This document shows positions 26,940 to 36,171 of a stretch of DNA of 64,000 bases, piece after piece (the first letter of the stretch is position 1; every line of letters starts with the position of its first letter). A program made the translations under genes and the position numbers. Origin of the DNA: Vreelandella populi (lineage in GTDB: Bacteria; Pseudomonadota; Gammaproteobacteria; Pseudomonadales; Halomonadaceae). The stretch is taken from NCBI RefSeq assembly GCF_003989825.1, contig NZ_RZHE01000004.1, positions 124,001 to 188,000 on the forward strand. Direction: 5' to 3'. The notes under the pieces were generated by a model. That model did not search any database. It was not told the DNA's origin and saw only the letters and a program-made list of their open reading frames with translations.

Positions 26940-27863
26940 ATGGAAATTCGCTGGCTAGAAGACTTTATTGCCCTGGCCAGAACACGGCACTTTTCACGCG
27001 CAGCGGATGATCAGCACGTTACTCAGCCCACCTTCTCTCGGCGGATCAAGCTTCTGGAAGAGGAAATGGGGGTCACGTTGATCAACCGTCAGACCCTGCC
27101 GCTTTCCCTGACCCCGGCCGGTGAAGAGTTTCTTACCCTGTGCGAGCAGGTCACTGACCGAGTACGCTTAACGCGGGAGCGTTTGCGTGAAATCAATGCC
27201 GGTCAACAGCGGCGCATCATGGTGGCCGCCCCGCAGAGCTTGCTGGCCCATTTCTTGCCCGAATGGCTGTCATCTACCGGCTGGCAACATCAGGTCCAGC
27301 CCTATCTGCGAGCCACCGGCTGGGTAGCCCACGACTATTTCCAGGCGCTGGCACTCTCCGAGTGTGATCTGGCGATTTGCTACTGGCCTGTTGGGCGCTG
27401 CGATCTGGATATCGATACCAGCGCCTGCAGCTACCGGGTTATTGGCCATGAGCGGCTAATCCCCGTGACCGCGGTTACCCCTGAGGGGGAACCCTGCACG
27501 GCGCTGCCCGGGACGCGTCAGCAGCCTTCGCCCTGGCTTGCTTACCCCAAACGGGGTCTGCTCGGTTCGGCGATAAAGGCTCATTTGGCCCGGCTGCCCC
27601 AAAGCACGCACCTGATCGCTCAAAGCGAAAATCTGTATGCTGCTGGCATTAAGGAACTACTTCTACTTGGCTATGGCATGAGCTGGCTACCTGAGCGCAA
27701 CGTTGCCGCTGAACTTGCCGAAGGCAAGCTGGTAAGAGCCGGGGACAACCGTTGGGATGTACCCATGGAGCTGCGCCTGTATCGCCATCAGAAGCAGCAT
27801 CATGCCGAACTTGACGAGCTTTGGAACGCACTTCCCTCTTCACTGAGTTACTCACGTAGCTAG
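26940..27863 (+). CDS. LysR-family regulator, HypT-like
   Basis: A 307-residue LysR regulator. The winged helix (MEIRWLEDFIALARTRHFSRAAD, then TQPTFSRRIKLLEEEMGVTLINRQ) and the C-terminal stretch ELLLLGYGMSWLPERNV resemble the hypochlorite-response regulator HypT (YjiE) of Escherichia coli. I say this from remembered family patterns, not a search. It lies in line with the peptide importer, 49 bp after the last ATPase and 50 bp before pepQ, so it probably controls peptide uptake and breakdown. The start has AGGTAAGG just upstream. Confidence 0.8.
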   Translation: MEIRWLEDFIALARTRHFSRAADDQHVTQPTFSRRIKLLEEEMGVTLINRQTLPLSLTPAGEEFLTLCEQVTDRVRLTRERLREINAGQQRRIMVAAPQSLLAHFLPEWLSSTGWQHQVQPYLRATGWVAHDYFQALALSECDLAICYWPVGRCDLDIDTSACSYRVIGHERLIPVTAVTPEGEPCTALPGTRQQPSPWLAYPKRGLLGSAIKAHLARLPQSTHLIAQSENLYAAGIKELLLLGYGMSWLPERNVAAELAEGKLVRAGDNRWDVPMELRLYRHQKQHHAELDELWNALPSSLSYSRS

Positions 27864-27913
27864 ACACATCGTTAAAAAGACAGTTAATAAAACAGTTAAC
27901 AGGATACGTCTGC

Positions 27914-29212
27914 ATGTCAGCGACCTTATTTAATCAACAGTTAGACCATATTGCCCACCTGCAGCGCGAATACGAAAAGGTGCTGGCAGAACATGGTTTC
28001 GACAGCCTGGGCATCTATAGCGGTCACGCCGCCATGCATTTTGCTGACGACCATGCCGCCTCGTTTCAAGCGTATGGGCACTTCATGCACTGGGTGGGCC
28101 TGGCTGAAGTACAGCACAGCTGGCTGGTCATTCAGCCCGGCAAGCGCCCGCAACTTCATCTTTATGCACCCGATGATTTTTGGCATCTCACCACTAAGCT
28201 GCCTGACGAGCCTTGGGTATCCGCGCTAGACGTTCAGTTATGCACCACCAAGCCGACACCCGCTCTTAGCGGCCAGGCGGCTATCATTGGGGATGTGCAA
28301 AGTCTTTCTGCCGATATACAACAAGCGTTGGGTGCTGAACGTTTCCCCACGGCACTTATCCAGAGCCTGGATGAGCTGCGTGTGTTCAAAACGCCCTACG
28401 AGATAGCCTGTTTGCGCGAGGCAAACCGTTTGGCAATCGCTGGCCATCAGGCCGCCCAAGCCGCCTTTATCGGCGCCTCCGGCGAGCTGGATATCCAGCT
28501 TGCTTATCTGGCGGCCAGCCGTCAGCGCGAATCACTGGTGCCGTACCAGAATATTATCGGACTCAATGAGCACGCTGGCGTATTGCATTATCAGCACTAT
28601 GACTTAAGCCCGCCCAAGCAGCGCTACAGTCTACTGGTCGATGCCGGACGGCGGTTTAGAGGTTACTGTGCGGATATTACGCGCACCCATGCAGGGCCTG
28701 ATGCGCCATTTTCATTTGAAGAGCTGATTACGGCACTGCATGGCTTGAAAGATGAGCTGGTTCAAAGCATTTCACCAGGCGTGGGTTTTATTACTCTGCA
28801 TGAGCGAATGCACGCACACTTGGGAGAGATTCTGGTAGCGCATGATCTTTTCAGGGGCAGCCCAGAGCAGGCAGTAAAAGAGGGGGTTACGCGAGCATTC
28901 TGCCCCCATGGTTTGGGGCATTTACTAGGGCTTCAGGTTCACGATGTAGCCGGTTTGCGCCACCCTGACGGCTCGCCTGCTCCGGCGCCGCAAGACCATC
29001 CGGCCCTGCGATTAACCCGTACGCTACGCCCAGGCATGGTGGTAACTATTGAACCGGGACTCTATTTCATTCCCATGCTTTTAGAACCACTTCGCGATAC
29101 GGCGCCTTCGATCAACTGGACGCTGGTCGATCAGTTACTGCCCTGTGGCGGGATTCGTATCGAGGATAACGTGGTGGTCACCGAATCCGGCTTCGAGAAC
29201 CTGACGCCTTGA
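27914..29212 (+). CDS. pepQ: Xaa-Pro dipeptidase (prolidase) PepQ
   Basis: Cytoplasmic metallopeptidase that splits dipeptides with C-terminal proline, 432 residues. The pita-bread domain carries the metal ligands: Asp in LLVDAGRRFRGYCADITRTH (two Asp), His in CPHGLGHLLGLQVHDV, Glu in TIEPGLYF and Glu in GGIRIEDNVVV. Its place at the end of a peptide-importer operon suggests that imported proline dipeptides feed proline supply, useful under salt stress. PepQ-type enzymes also hydrolyse some organophosphates. Confidence 0.93.
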   Translation: MSATLFNQQLDHIAHLQREYEKVLAEHGFDSLGIYSGHAAMHFADDHAASFQAYGHFMHWVGLAEVQHSWLVIQPGKRPQLHLYAPDDFWHLTTKLPDEPWVSALDVQLCTTKPTPALSGQAAIIGDVQSLSADIQQALGAERFPTALIQSLDELRVFKTPYEIACLREANRLAIAGHQAAQAAFIGASGELDIQLAYLAASRQRESLVPYQNIIGLNEHAGVLHYQHYDLSPPKQRYSLLVDAGRRFRGYCADITRTHAGPDAPFSFEELITALHGLKDELVQSISPGVGFITLHERMHAHLGEILVAHDLFRGSPEQAVKEGVTRAFCPHGLGHLLGLQVHDVAGLRHPDGSPAPAPQDHPALRLTRTLRPGMVVTIEPGLYFIPMLLEPLRDTAPSINWTLVDQLLPCGGIRIEDNVVVTESGFENLTP

Positions 29213-29263
29213 GCCTCCCAAGCTCGAAGGGGTTGTCCCTCTGGCGCTGACGGCTTTGACCGG

Positions 29264-30040
29264 TCAGAGCCTGAAAAGCCGGCGGGTATTGTCGCGAATG
29301 GCCTCGGCGATCTCCTCCGGCGACTCTTCGCGAATCTCACAAAGGCTATTCCAGACGTGGCGAATACGCTCAGGGCGATTGGGCTCGCCCTGAAACCCCT
29401 GCACCGGCATATCCGGCGAGTCGGTCTCGAGCAAAAGCGATGAAAGCGGCAGACGCGAAAGCGTTCGGCGGGTCTTGGTGGCCCGCTCGTATGTTAGCGT
29501 GCCGCCCACACCGATAAAATACCCAGCCTCGATGAAAGCCCGTGCCTGCTGCTCGCTACCGGCAAAACCGTGCACCACCCCGGTTCTTGGCAGCTCGATT
29601 CGTCTTAAATGCATCGAGAGCTTGTCGTGGGCGCGCCTGGAGTGGAGTATTACCGGCAGCTCGAACTCACGCGCCAGACGCAGCTGCGCTTGAAGCAGCG
29701 CCTCCTGCCTTTCGAACTGCGGGTCGTCGATGTAAAGATCCAGCCCGACCTCCCCGATCGCTACCAGCTTGCTGGGCCTTTGGCGAAGCCACGCCTCGAG
29801 CCGGTCGAGATGCGCCTCTTCGAACTCGCCGATTGCCATCGGGTGAATGCCGAGCGCGGCGTAAACTGGATCGAAACGCTCGGCCAGTGCCATCACACCG
29901 TCGAAGCGCTCGGCCGTTACGCCCACCGCGATGATTTTTTCGACCCCGGCCTCGCTCGCCCACGCAAGACTCTGCGCTTCATTACCCGCGAAGGGGGGAA
30001 AATCGAAGTGGCAATGGGTATCAACGAAGGATGTGGTCAT
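29264..30040 (-). CDS. TatD-family metal-dependent hydrolase
   Basis: A 258-residue TIM-barrel deoxyribonuclease-type hydrolase. Metal ligands are visible: FVDTHCHFDFP at the start, GEVGLDLY (Glu), HSRRAHDKL (His), VVHGFAGS (His) and LLETDSPDMP (Asp). This sequence is nearer YjjV than TatD proper, judging by length and motif. It converges on pepQ and lies downstream of the OmpW-type gene, from which a terminator separates it. Confidence 0.9.
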   Translation of the reverse strand: MTTSFVDTHCHFDFPPFAGNEAQSLAWASEAGVEKIIAVGVTAERFDGVMALAERFDPVYAALGIHPMAIGEFEEAHLDRLEAWLRQRPSKLVAIGEVGLDLYIDDPQFERQEALLQAQLRLAREFELPVILHSRRAHDKLSMHLRRIELPRTGVVHGFAGSEQQARAFIEAGYFIGVGGTLTYERATKTRRTLSRLPLSSLLLETDSPDMPVQGFQGEPNRPERIRHVWNSLCEIREESPEEIAEAIRDNTRRLFRL

Positions 30041-30112
30041 GTGGCTACTCCTTTACCGTTAGAGATTACCGTTCGAGATAGCTTAATAATTGGGTAAATC
30101 GAGCATACACAA

Positions 30113-30138
30113 AAACGCCCGGCGTTTGCCGAGCGTTT
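30113..30138 (-). terminator. rho-independent terminator of the OmpW-type gene
   Basis: Read on the minus strand, an 11-bp stem with one mismatch (AAACGCTCGGC and GCCGGGCGTTT) around a four-base loop is followed by a T-rich tail. It lies 29 bases after the stop of the minus-strand porin gene and before tatD. Confidence 0.8.
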
Positions 30139-30166
30139 CGAGGTGACTAACGTCAATCAGAGAGCG

Positions 30167-30778
30167 TTAGAAGCGCAGCGTTACGCCGCCGCCAACCGTT
30201 ACCGGATCCATGTCGACTTTACCAACAGTTTCGCCACCGGTACGGATATCAGAGCTTACGTCTGCGTAGCTTGCATAGCCGTTCAGCGATACGTTATTAG
30301 TAATCGCCAGATCAAGGCCGACCTGACCAATGGCACCGTAGCTTGATTTAACGCTTACATCGCTCGGCTCGCCGGAGAAACGCGTGTAATTTACGCCCGC
30401 ACCAACATATGGCTGAACGCGTGAATCCATGCCGCCCAGCGGGTAGTAGTTCACCAAAAGGTTGACCGGCATACGGTCAATGCTGCCAATACCGCCCGCA
30501 ACATCCGTATTCAATTCGTGCTCAAATTTCTCGGAGCTGTTCAGCTCAACGCCTACTTTATCGGTAAATAGGTAGCCGGCACCGAATGTGAAACCGCTTT
30601 CGCTCTGCACGTTGAGAGAGTCGCCGAGCACATTACCGTTACCTGAACCAGTATCAGTCTTTGCGTAGCCGCCACGAACAAATACATCGCCCGCGTTGTT
30701 ATAGGCAACTGCTGCCTGACTTGCCAGAGCAAAACCAGCAGTAATCACAGCGGCTGAAATCAATTTTACGTTGCGCAT
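30167..30778 (-). CDS. OmpW-family outer membrane beta-barrel protein
   Basis: A 203-residue outer-membrane protein. A signal peptide (about 1-25, ending QAAVA) precedes alternating hydrophobic strands (GFTFGAGYLFTDKVGVEL, MPVNLLVNYYPLG, VQPYVGAGVNYTRF). The last residue is Phe (VTVGGGVTLRF), the usual barrel-insertion signal. The layout fits the eight-stranded OmpW family, which forms narrow hydrophobic channels. It is a single-gene unit with its own terminator at 30113-30138. A TATATT-type -10 lies on the minus strand near 30840. Confidence 0.85.
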   Translation of the reverse strand: MRNVKLISAAVITAGFALASQAAVAYNNAGDVFVRGGYAKTDTGSGNGNVLGDSLNVQSESGFTFGAGYLFTDKVGVELNSSEKFEHELNTDVAGGIGSIDRMPVNLLVNYYPLGGMDSRVQPYVGAGVNYTRFSGEPSDVSVKSSYGAIGQVGLDLAITNNVSLNGYASYADVSSDIRTGGETVGKVDMDPVTVGGGVTLRF

Positions 30779-30920
30779 TTGGTTTATCCTCGTTGCGTTT
30801 TAGCTGGGGCTAGCGCCGGACAACCGGCTTACCTATACAATATATACTACTCGAACAGTGTTTCCAAATTCGTTGTGGAGTTTTTGTCATAGGTTGATAC
30901 AAATTGAATGTTTATTAAGC

Positions 30921-31060
30921 ACAAAAAAAGACCTCCCGAAGGAGGCCTAGGTGGAGCACGCCAGCTCACTCTATGTACCGTGCGGAAGAATTCCGCTGCG
31001 GTATCGCAAAGAAGGGAAAGCCATCTATGACTGCCGATAACTCTATTCATTTGCTGCTTG
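30921..31060 (-). ncRNA. candidate small RNA with internal hairpin and intrinsic terminator
   Basis: A gene-free stretch holds, on the minus strand, a TATATT box (31064-31069), then a strong internal hairpin at 30976-31003 (TACCG-GCGGAA-TTC-TTCCGC-CGGTA arms). It ends in an intrinsic terminator at 30930-30947 with a seven-T tail. This gives a transcript of roughly 135 nt. No convincing protein is encoded: a 67-codon frame runs straight through the terminator. I do not recognise the RNA family. Evidence is structural only. Confidence 0.4.
30922..30947 (-). terminator. intrinsic terminator with seven-T tail
   Basis: On the minus strand, GGCCTCC-TTCG-GGAGGTC forms a seven-pair stem with a UUCG tetraloop and is followed at once by TTTTTTT. 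It is a textbook rho-independent terminator, yet no protein gene precedes it, which is why a small RNA is proposed. Confidence 0.85.
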
Positions 31061-31355
31061 CCTAATATATTGCGAACTGCGTGCCATATTTTTAAAAATG
31101 CATTAAAAACATAAGTTTATAAAATATAATAATCTTTTCACCTTTACGACCTACAGCCGATCTCCATCTGTTGCACCAGTACTGCTCATATAATTTAGAT
31201 TTTGCTTCATTAAAGTACACACCTGGTTTGCCAGTCTGAGCCAACACGTTATATAGCGTTAGGCACGACACCTTGGCCTGGGTTGGCTCTGTCGCTTACC
31301 CTCACGTACACTTGTTTGAATCTGCTAATTGACTCAACCAGCCGAGGGCCTTTCC
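31061..31355. other. AT-rich gene-free stretch before the MoxR gene
   Basis: About 295 bases, strongly AT-rich between 31061 and 31150. I see no coding frame, repeat or RNA gene. It should contain the promoter of the MoxR-VWA operon and, on the other strand, that of the small-RNA candidate. Confidence 0.5.
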
Positions 31356-32210
31356 ATGGCGTTTGAATCCACCTCTTCATACATTGCTACTGACGCTTTG
31401 AAACAGGCGGTAAACGCAGCCGTCATGCTGGAGCGCCCGCTATTAATAAAAGGCGAGCCTGGCACGGGTAAGACCTTGCTGGCTGAAGAGCTGGCGGCCT
31501 CCCTTGGTACTCAACTGATCACCTGGCATATCAAATCCAGCACCAAGGCGGCTCAAGGGCTTTATGAGTACGACGCTGTCAGCCGTCTGCGCGACTCCCA
31601 ATTGGGCGTTGAGGGGGTAGAGAACGTTGCCAATTACATCAAGCCCGGCAAACTGTGGGAAGCTTTTACCGCCAGTGAACGAGTGGTACTGCTGATCGAC
31701 GAGATCGATAAGGCCGATATCGAGTTTCCCAACGACTTGCTCCAAGAGCTGGATCGCATGGAGTTTCATGTTTATGAAACCGGCGAAACCATCCGCGCGG
31801 AGCTTCGTCCGATTATTGTCATCACATCCAACAACGAAAAAGAGCTGCCCGATGCTTTTCTGCGGCGCTGTTTTTTCCACTACATCGACTTCCCTGACCG
31901 AGATACTCTACAAGCCATTGTCGATGTGCATTTCCCCGATATCGCCCCGAAGCTTGTCAGCGAAGCGCTGGAGGTATTCTTTGAGCTACGTGACGCCCCC
32001 GGCCTCAAGAAAAAACCCTCCACTTCTGAATTGGTCGACTGGCTGAAACTGCTGATGGCCGACGAACTTGCCCAGGAAGCGCTCTACCACCGCGACCCCG
32101 TCAAGGCACTTCCACCTATGGCAGGTGCACTAATTAAAAACGAACAGGACACTCACCTGCTCGAGCGCCTGGCATTTATGCTACGCCGTCAGAAAGGCTC
32201 GGGTCGTTAA
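31356..32210 (+). CDS. MoxR-family AAA+ ATPase
   Basis: A 284-residue AAA+ ATPase with Walker A GEPGTGKT (about 29-36), Walker B VVLLIDEIDKAD (about 109), sensor-1 VITSNN and the following ELPDAFLRRCFFHYIDFPD typical of MoxR proteins. I use ATG 31356, eight bases after GAGGG, rather than the TTG at 31329. MoxR ATPases work with VWA-domain partners to insert cofactors or remodel protein complexes; the partner gene follows three bases later. The client is unknown. Confidence 0.9.
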   Translation: MAFESTSSYIATDALKQAVNAAVMLERPLLIKGEPGTGKTLLAEELAASLGTQLITWHIKSSTKAAQGLYEYDAVSRLRDSQLGVEGVENVANYIKPGKLWEAFTASERVVLLIDEIDKADIEFPNDLLQELDRMEFHVYETGETIRAELRPIIVITSNNEKELPDAFLRRCFFHYIDFPDRDTLQAIVDVHFPDIAPKLVSEALEVFFELRDAPGLKKKPSTSELVDWLKLLMADELAQEALYHRDPVKALPPMAGALIKNEQDTHLLERLAFMLRRQKGSGR

Positions 32211-32213
32211 GGC

Positions 32214-33395
32214 ATGTTTATTGGCCTGTTTGAAACGTTAAAACGTGCCGGAGTGCCCGTTTCACTGCGTGAACTGTTAGACCTTCATGCCGTGGTAGAG
32301 CGCGGCGTGGTGTTCGCCGATATGGAGGCGTTCTATCAGGTGGCACGCACAGTCATGGTGAAAGACGAGCGCTATTTTGATCGCTTCGACCGTGCATTTT
32401 CCGCCTGGTTTACAGGTCTCGAAGATATGGACGCCGCCATTGATGCGCTAATCCCGAATGACTGGCTGCGTCGCGAGTTTGAAAAGCAGCTTACCGATGA
32501 AGAGAAAGCCAAGATTGAGTCTCTGGGCGGGCTGGAACAGCTGATTGAAACATTTAAAAAGCGCCTGGAAGAGCAAAAGGAGCGCCACGCAGGCGGAAAC
32601 AAATGGATTGGCACGGGAGGTACCAGCCCGTTTGGCGCCTATGGCTATAACCCCGAAGGGATACGAATCGGTCAGGATGGTTCACGTCACCGTCGCGCCA
32701 CCAAGGTATGGGATGAGCGACGCTTTCGCGACTACGATGATTCCCTTGAGCTTGGCACGCGCAATATCAAAATGGCACTACGGAGGCTGCGCAAGTTCGC
32801 TCGCCAAGGGGCTTTGCAAGAGTTCGATGTCGATAGCACCATTCGCGAAACCGCCCGGGATGCAGGCCTTTTAAATGTGCAAATGCGCCCGGAACGCCAT
32901 AACGCCGTCAAGGTATTGCTGTTTCTGGATGTAGGCGGTTCCATGGATGACCATATTCGCGTTTGTGAAGAGCTGTTCTCAGCAGCCCGCTCTGAATTCA
33001 AGCACCTTGAACACTACTACTTTCACAACTGCCTATACGAAGGCGTATGGCGACATAATTCAAGACGCGGTAACGAGCGCATCCCGACCATGGATGTGCT
33101 GCACACTTACGGCGCTGATTACCAGGTCGTCATCGTAGGTGATGCGGCCATGTCACCCTATGAGATCACTCACCGGGGCGGTAGTGTTGAACATTTCAAT
33201 GAAGAGCCCGGCGGCCTATGGCTGAAACGTCTTTGTGAGACATTTCCCCATCTGGCATGGCTTAACCCCATGCCGCCTCGCGCGTGGGAATACACCTACT
33301 CTACCCAGTTGATTCAGAAGCTTATTGGCGGGCGTATGTATCCGATGACCCTTGATGGGTTGGAAACCGCCATGCGCGAACTGGCTAGAAAGTAG
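32214..33395 (+). CDS. VWA-domain protein, MoxR partner (CoxE-like)
   Basis: A 393-residue protein whose C-terminal half is a von Willebrand factor A domain. The metal-ion-dependent adhesion site reads FLDVGGSMDDH (about 240), with a later Thr/Asp pair in DYQVVIVGDAAMSP. The N-terminal half is helical and highly charged, with a Glu/Lys-rich segment at about 95-125 and a Gly-rich GTGGTSPFGAYGYNPEG loop. There is no signal peptide, so it is cytoplasmic like CoxE-type partners. It is coupled to the MoxR gene with a 3-bp gap. Confidence 0.87.
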   Translation: MFIGLFETLKRAGVPVSLRELLDLHAVVERGVVFADMEAFYQVARTVMVKDERYFDRFDRAFSAWFTGLEDMDAAIDALIPNDWLRREFEKQLTDEEKAKIESLGGLEQLIETFKKRLEEQKERHAGGNKWIGTGGTSPFGAYGYNPEGIRIGQDGSRHRRATKVWDERRFRDYDDSLELGTRNIKMALRRLRKFARQGALQEFDVDSTIRETARDAGLLNVQMRPERHNAVKVLLFLDVGGSMDDHIRVCEELFSAARSEFKHLEHYYFHNCLYEGVWRHNSRRGNERIPTMDVLHTYGADYQVVIVGDAAMSPYEITHRGGSVEHFNEEPGGLWLKRLCETFPHLAWLNPMPPRAWEYTYSTQLIQKLIGGRMYPMTLDGLETAMRELARK

Positions 33396-33416
33396 CCTCG
33401 CCCATGGCGGAGAGCG

Positions 33417-33986
33417 TCATGCGTTAAGAAACGCTGGAAATTGATTCAGGCCGTTCAGAAAATCCTGCTTGGCGCTTTCAAAGGCTTTGGCATCATGCTT
33501 GAAGCGGCGCAGGATCAGCGCTTCATCAAGTGTCACTGTTGCCGCCAGCTCTTCCTGGCTACCGGCTGGATGGCGTACGCTCAAGCCAATTCGCTTGTGG
33601 TCAGCACCATTGAACCAGCGTTTGATACCACACGATTGATAAAACGCTTCAAGTTCGGCGCTATCGACTTCGACTCTGAGCGGCGCCTTTAACGTCAGCT
33701 CGCTTATCAGACGCTGTTTGGCACCGTTAGGCTCAAGCTCGCAGGCATGGGTGAGTGTCATACCCTCGCCTGTTTCATCGAGTACCAAAAGCGCTAATGC
33801 CTGTGGCTTACCCGCTTTATCAACACCTGCCAGCAAGCGGGCTACTTCTTGTTTGAACAGCACATTGCGCGCACCGGTAAATACTACCAGCGGCGTCAGG
33901 CCAGCTTTCTGACCATAAACCTCTGCGCATAGACGCGCTAGACAGGCATCTCGCTGCCCCGCTTCTTTAATCTGAACTACCTTCAT
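33417..33986 (-). CDS. conserved-looking protein of unknown function, 189 residues
   Basis: I do not recognise a family. The protein is soluble, without signal or membrane segments, and alternates strands and helices: LTPLVVFTGARNVLF, ALALLVLDETGEGMTLTHACEL, then LRVEVDSAELEAFYQSCGIKRWF. The strand-helix order and the 'AFYQSCGIKRWF' stretch recall the second half of a GNAT acetyltransferase, but the acetyl-CoA loop is not evident. It converges on the VWA gene with 21 bases between stops, and no terminator is visible. Confidence 0.7.
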   Translation of the reverse strand: MKVVQIKEAGQRDACLARLCAEVYGQKAGLTPLVVFTGARNVLFKQEVARLLAGVDKAGKPQALALLVLDETGEGMTLTHACELEPNGAKQRLISELTLKAPLRVEVDSAELEAFYQSCGIKRWFNGADHKRIGLSVRHPAGSQEELAATVTLDEALILRRFKHDAKAFESAKQDFLNGLNQFPAFLNA

Positions 33987-34145
33987 TACGCTCTCTTTAA
34001 ACGGTTGCGATCAATGTCAGCATGTTAACGCCCGCAAGCCTAGAGGAAACCACCGCTTCACACCAGCCACATTTCATCAATGTGAACGCATTGGCGTATG
34101 TATAGTCGCAAGGTGGCGTGCCCATTTGGCTACCCAGGAGGCTCA

Positions 34146-34538
34146 ATGCCCCAGTTTATTAACGATCCCACCTTACCTAAGCCCAGCTTTCCAGGAAGCC
34201 ACTTAGTGATTGACGACCACTACGTGTTTATTTCCGGTTTAACCGTGGCTGACCTTTCCAACGGCAATGCAGCGCTTGGCGATATCAAAGAAGAGACGCG
34301 ACTCATCATGCGCGAGCTTGAGCGTATGCTTAAGCAGGAAGAAGGCAGCTTGGGCGATGTGGTGCGTGTGGATATTCACCTAACCGATTTAAACCATATC
34401 AACAAAGTGGATTCTATTTACGCTGAATTTTTCAAGCCTGGTCGCTACCCTGCACGCACCTGTACCGAGTCTTCAAACCTTTGTGGCGGCGGAAATATAG
34501 AAATTACGCTGATGGCCAAGCGCGCGAAACGCGATTAG
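34146..34538 (+). CDS. RidA/YjgF-family protein
   Basis: A 130-residue Rid-family protein with the conserved C-terminal pattern [24 protein letters not shown]. The Arg in PAR corresponds to the residue that binds the imine/enamine carboxylate in active RidA proteins. Start is ATG 34146 behind a perfect AGGAGG; a longer frame opens at 34098 without one. Rid proteins hydrolyse reactive enamines made by PLP enzymes. The cysteine-rich end suggests a subfamily other than RidA itself. The stop overlaps that of cobQ by four bases. Confidence 0.88.
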   Translation: MPQFINDPTLPKPSFPGSHLVIDDHYVFISGLTVADLSNGNAALGDIKEETRLIMRELERMLKQEEGSLGDVVRVDIHLTDLNHINKVDSIYAEFFKPGRYPARTCTESSNLCGGGNIEITLMAKRAKRD

Positions 34539-35986
34539 GCGTGACCGACCAGCGTCATGATGGCCTCCATATCCAAATGTGCCTCTAGCGTATCAGCCAG
34601 ACGATCTAGCTCCTGCTCACGGTGAGCTAGGTAATCTACTTGTACGGCGTCAATCATTCCCAAGCGTTTCAATAGCGCCTGGCAGGCATCGGGATGGTCA
34701 AATAAGCCGTGCAGGTAGGTGCCCATTATTTGCCCATCATCACTGATGGCGCCTTCATCGCATTCTTCAATTATGAACAATGGATTCGCCAATGCAGCCC
34801 CTTCGCTAACCCCGTTATGAATCTCATAACCAGTCACGCGAGCTCCTTCAGGAAGCAGCTTTCCCGCAACATTGCGAAGCTGCTTGCCTGCTACCATGCG
34901 TGTAATAAGCGGAAGTAAGCCAAGCCCCGCTACACGCCCTGGCTGACCTTCAAGGCCTTCAAGGTCCTCCACCCACTGCCCCAGCATTTGAAAACCACCG
35001 CAAATACCTAATAGTTTTCCCCCATAGCGCAGATGCCGCTTGATGGCCTCCTCCCAGCCCTGCCGTTTAAGCCACCCCAAATCACTGGCCGTGCTTTTAC
35101 TGCCTGGCAGGATAATCACATCGGCTGGTGGAATGGGCTGGCCAGGGCCAATCATATGCAGCGCTACCTGTGGGTGCAGGCGCAACGGGTCAAAATCAGT
35201 ATGGTTACTGATACGCGGCAGCGCAGGTACCACCACGGTTAACGGCGCCGCTTGCGTCGTTTTCTGGGTCAGGCCCACGCTATCTTCAGCATCCAGCAGT
35301 AACCCTTGCAGATAGGGCAAAGTACCAAAGACACGTTTACCCGTTCGCGACACAAGCCATTCAAGGCCTGGGTTAAGCAGGCCGATATCGCCGCGAAAAC
35401 GGTTCACGATAAAGCCCTGAGTGCGTGCCTGCTCGCTTTGGCTGAGTAGTTCAAGTGTTCCTACGAGCTGAGCAAACACGCCCCCACGATCGATATCACC
35501 AACCACAATCACAGGACAATCAGCCGCCTCGGCAAAGCCCATATTGGCAATATCGCCCTTGCGCAGGTTGATTTCGGCGGGGCTGCCAGCACCTTCGGCA
35601 ATAATCACGTCAAAGCGCTTTTCAAGCGCCTGCCAGGCAGCCATCACGCTCTCTTTGGCGGTTTGCTTGAAGGCATGGTAATCCAGCGCATCCATGTGAC
35701 CGTAAACCTTGCCACGCAGAATAACCTGCGCGCCCCGATCACTTTCCGGCTTGAGCAACACAGGATTCATATCGCTATGGGGGGCAACGCCTGCCGCTTG
35801 AGCCTGCAAGGTGGTAGAGCGGCCAATTTCTCCCCCATCTTCAGTCACGGCACTGTTTAGCGCCATGTTTTGGGGTTTAAAGGGAGCAACGGATATGCCA
35901 CGACGTTTCAAAACACGGCATAGCCCAGCGACTACCGTGCTTTTCCCTGCATCTGAGGTAGTGCCTTGAATCATTAAGGTGGCCAT
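34535..35986 (-). CDS. cobQ: cobyric acid synthase CobQ
   Basis: Glutamine-dependent amidase for four side chains of adenosyl-cobyrinic acid diamide in cobalamin synthesis. The 483-residue protein has the N-terminal dethiobiotin-synthetase-like ATPase ([34 protein letters not shown]). The C-terminal class I glutamine amidotransferase has nucleophile Cys in [10 protein letters not shown] and His in YLHGLFDH. I start at ATG 35986, since the six preceding codons read through a GGAGCAGGG ribosome binding site. It is the only cobalamin gene here; I see no cobalamin riboswitch upstream. Confidence 0.95.
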   Translation of the reverse strand: MATLMIQGTTSDAGKSTVVAGLCRVLKRRGISVAPFKPQNMALNSAVTEDGGEIGRSTTLQAQAAGVAPHSDMNPVLLKPESDRGAQVILRGKVYGHMDALDYHAFKQTAKESVMAAWQALEKRFDVIIAEGAGSPAEINLRKGDIANMGFAEAADCPVIVVGDIDRGGVFAQLVGTLELLSQSEQARTQGFIVNRFRGDIGLLNPGLEWLVSRTGKRVFGTLPYLQGLLLDAEDSVGLTQKTTQAAPLTVVVPALPRISNHTDFDPLRLHPQVALHMIGPGQPIPPADVIILPGSKSTASDLGWLKRQGWEEAIKRHLRYGGKLLGICGGFQMLGQWVEDLEGLEGQPGRVAGLGLLPLITRMVAGKQLRNVAGKLLPEGARVTGYEIHNGVSEGAALANPLFIIEECDEGAISDDGQIMGTYLHGLFDHPDACQALLKRLGMIDAVQVDYLAHREQELDRLADTLEAHLDMEAIMTLVGHA

Positions 35987-36100
35987 GCGCCCTGCTCCAT
36001 GCATTCATAAACTCAAAAGAGGGCGAAACTTTAGCGAGCGTCATGCAAGGATGCAATGCGCCTGACTAACGACACAGAAAAGGCTAAGCCATAGAACCCC

Positions 36101-36131
36101 AGGCAGCGGCCAGCAACCCTGGGCGCTGCCT
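36101..36131 (-). terminator. hairpin between the P450 gene and cobQ
   Basis: An eight-pair outer stem (AGGCAGCG and CGCTGCCT) with a partly paired inner part lies 41 bases after the P450 stop on the minus strand. The tail is only weakly T-rich, so it may be a terminator or simply a stable 3' end. A second AT-rich short repeat (GATTAACGATTAAAA) lies just before it. Confidence 0.5.
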
Positions 36132-36171
36132 ATAGCGGGCTTCATCGTGATTAACGATTAAAAAAACATTT

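Noticed and set aside
30847-31050. 67-codon open frame on the minus strand
   Set aside because: It reads through a strong intrinsic terminator and a hairpin, has no ribosome binding site and no protein-like composition; a non-coding RNA fits better.
31258-31264. GTTAGGC, the core of an integron attC site
   Set aside because: No matching complementary core or attC-like spacing was found nearby, and there is no integrase gene.
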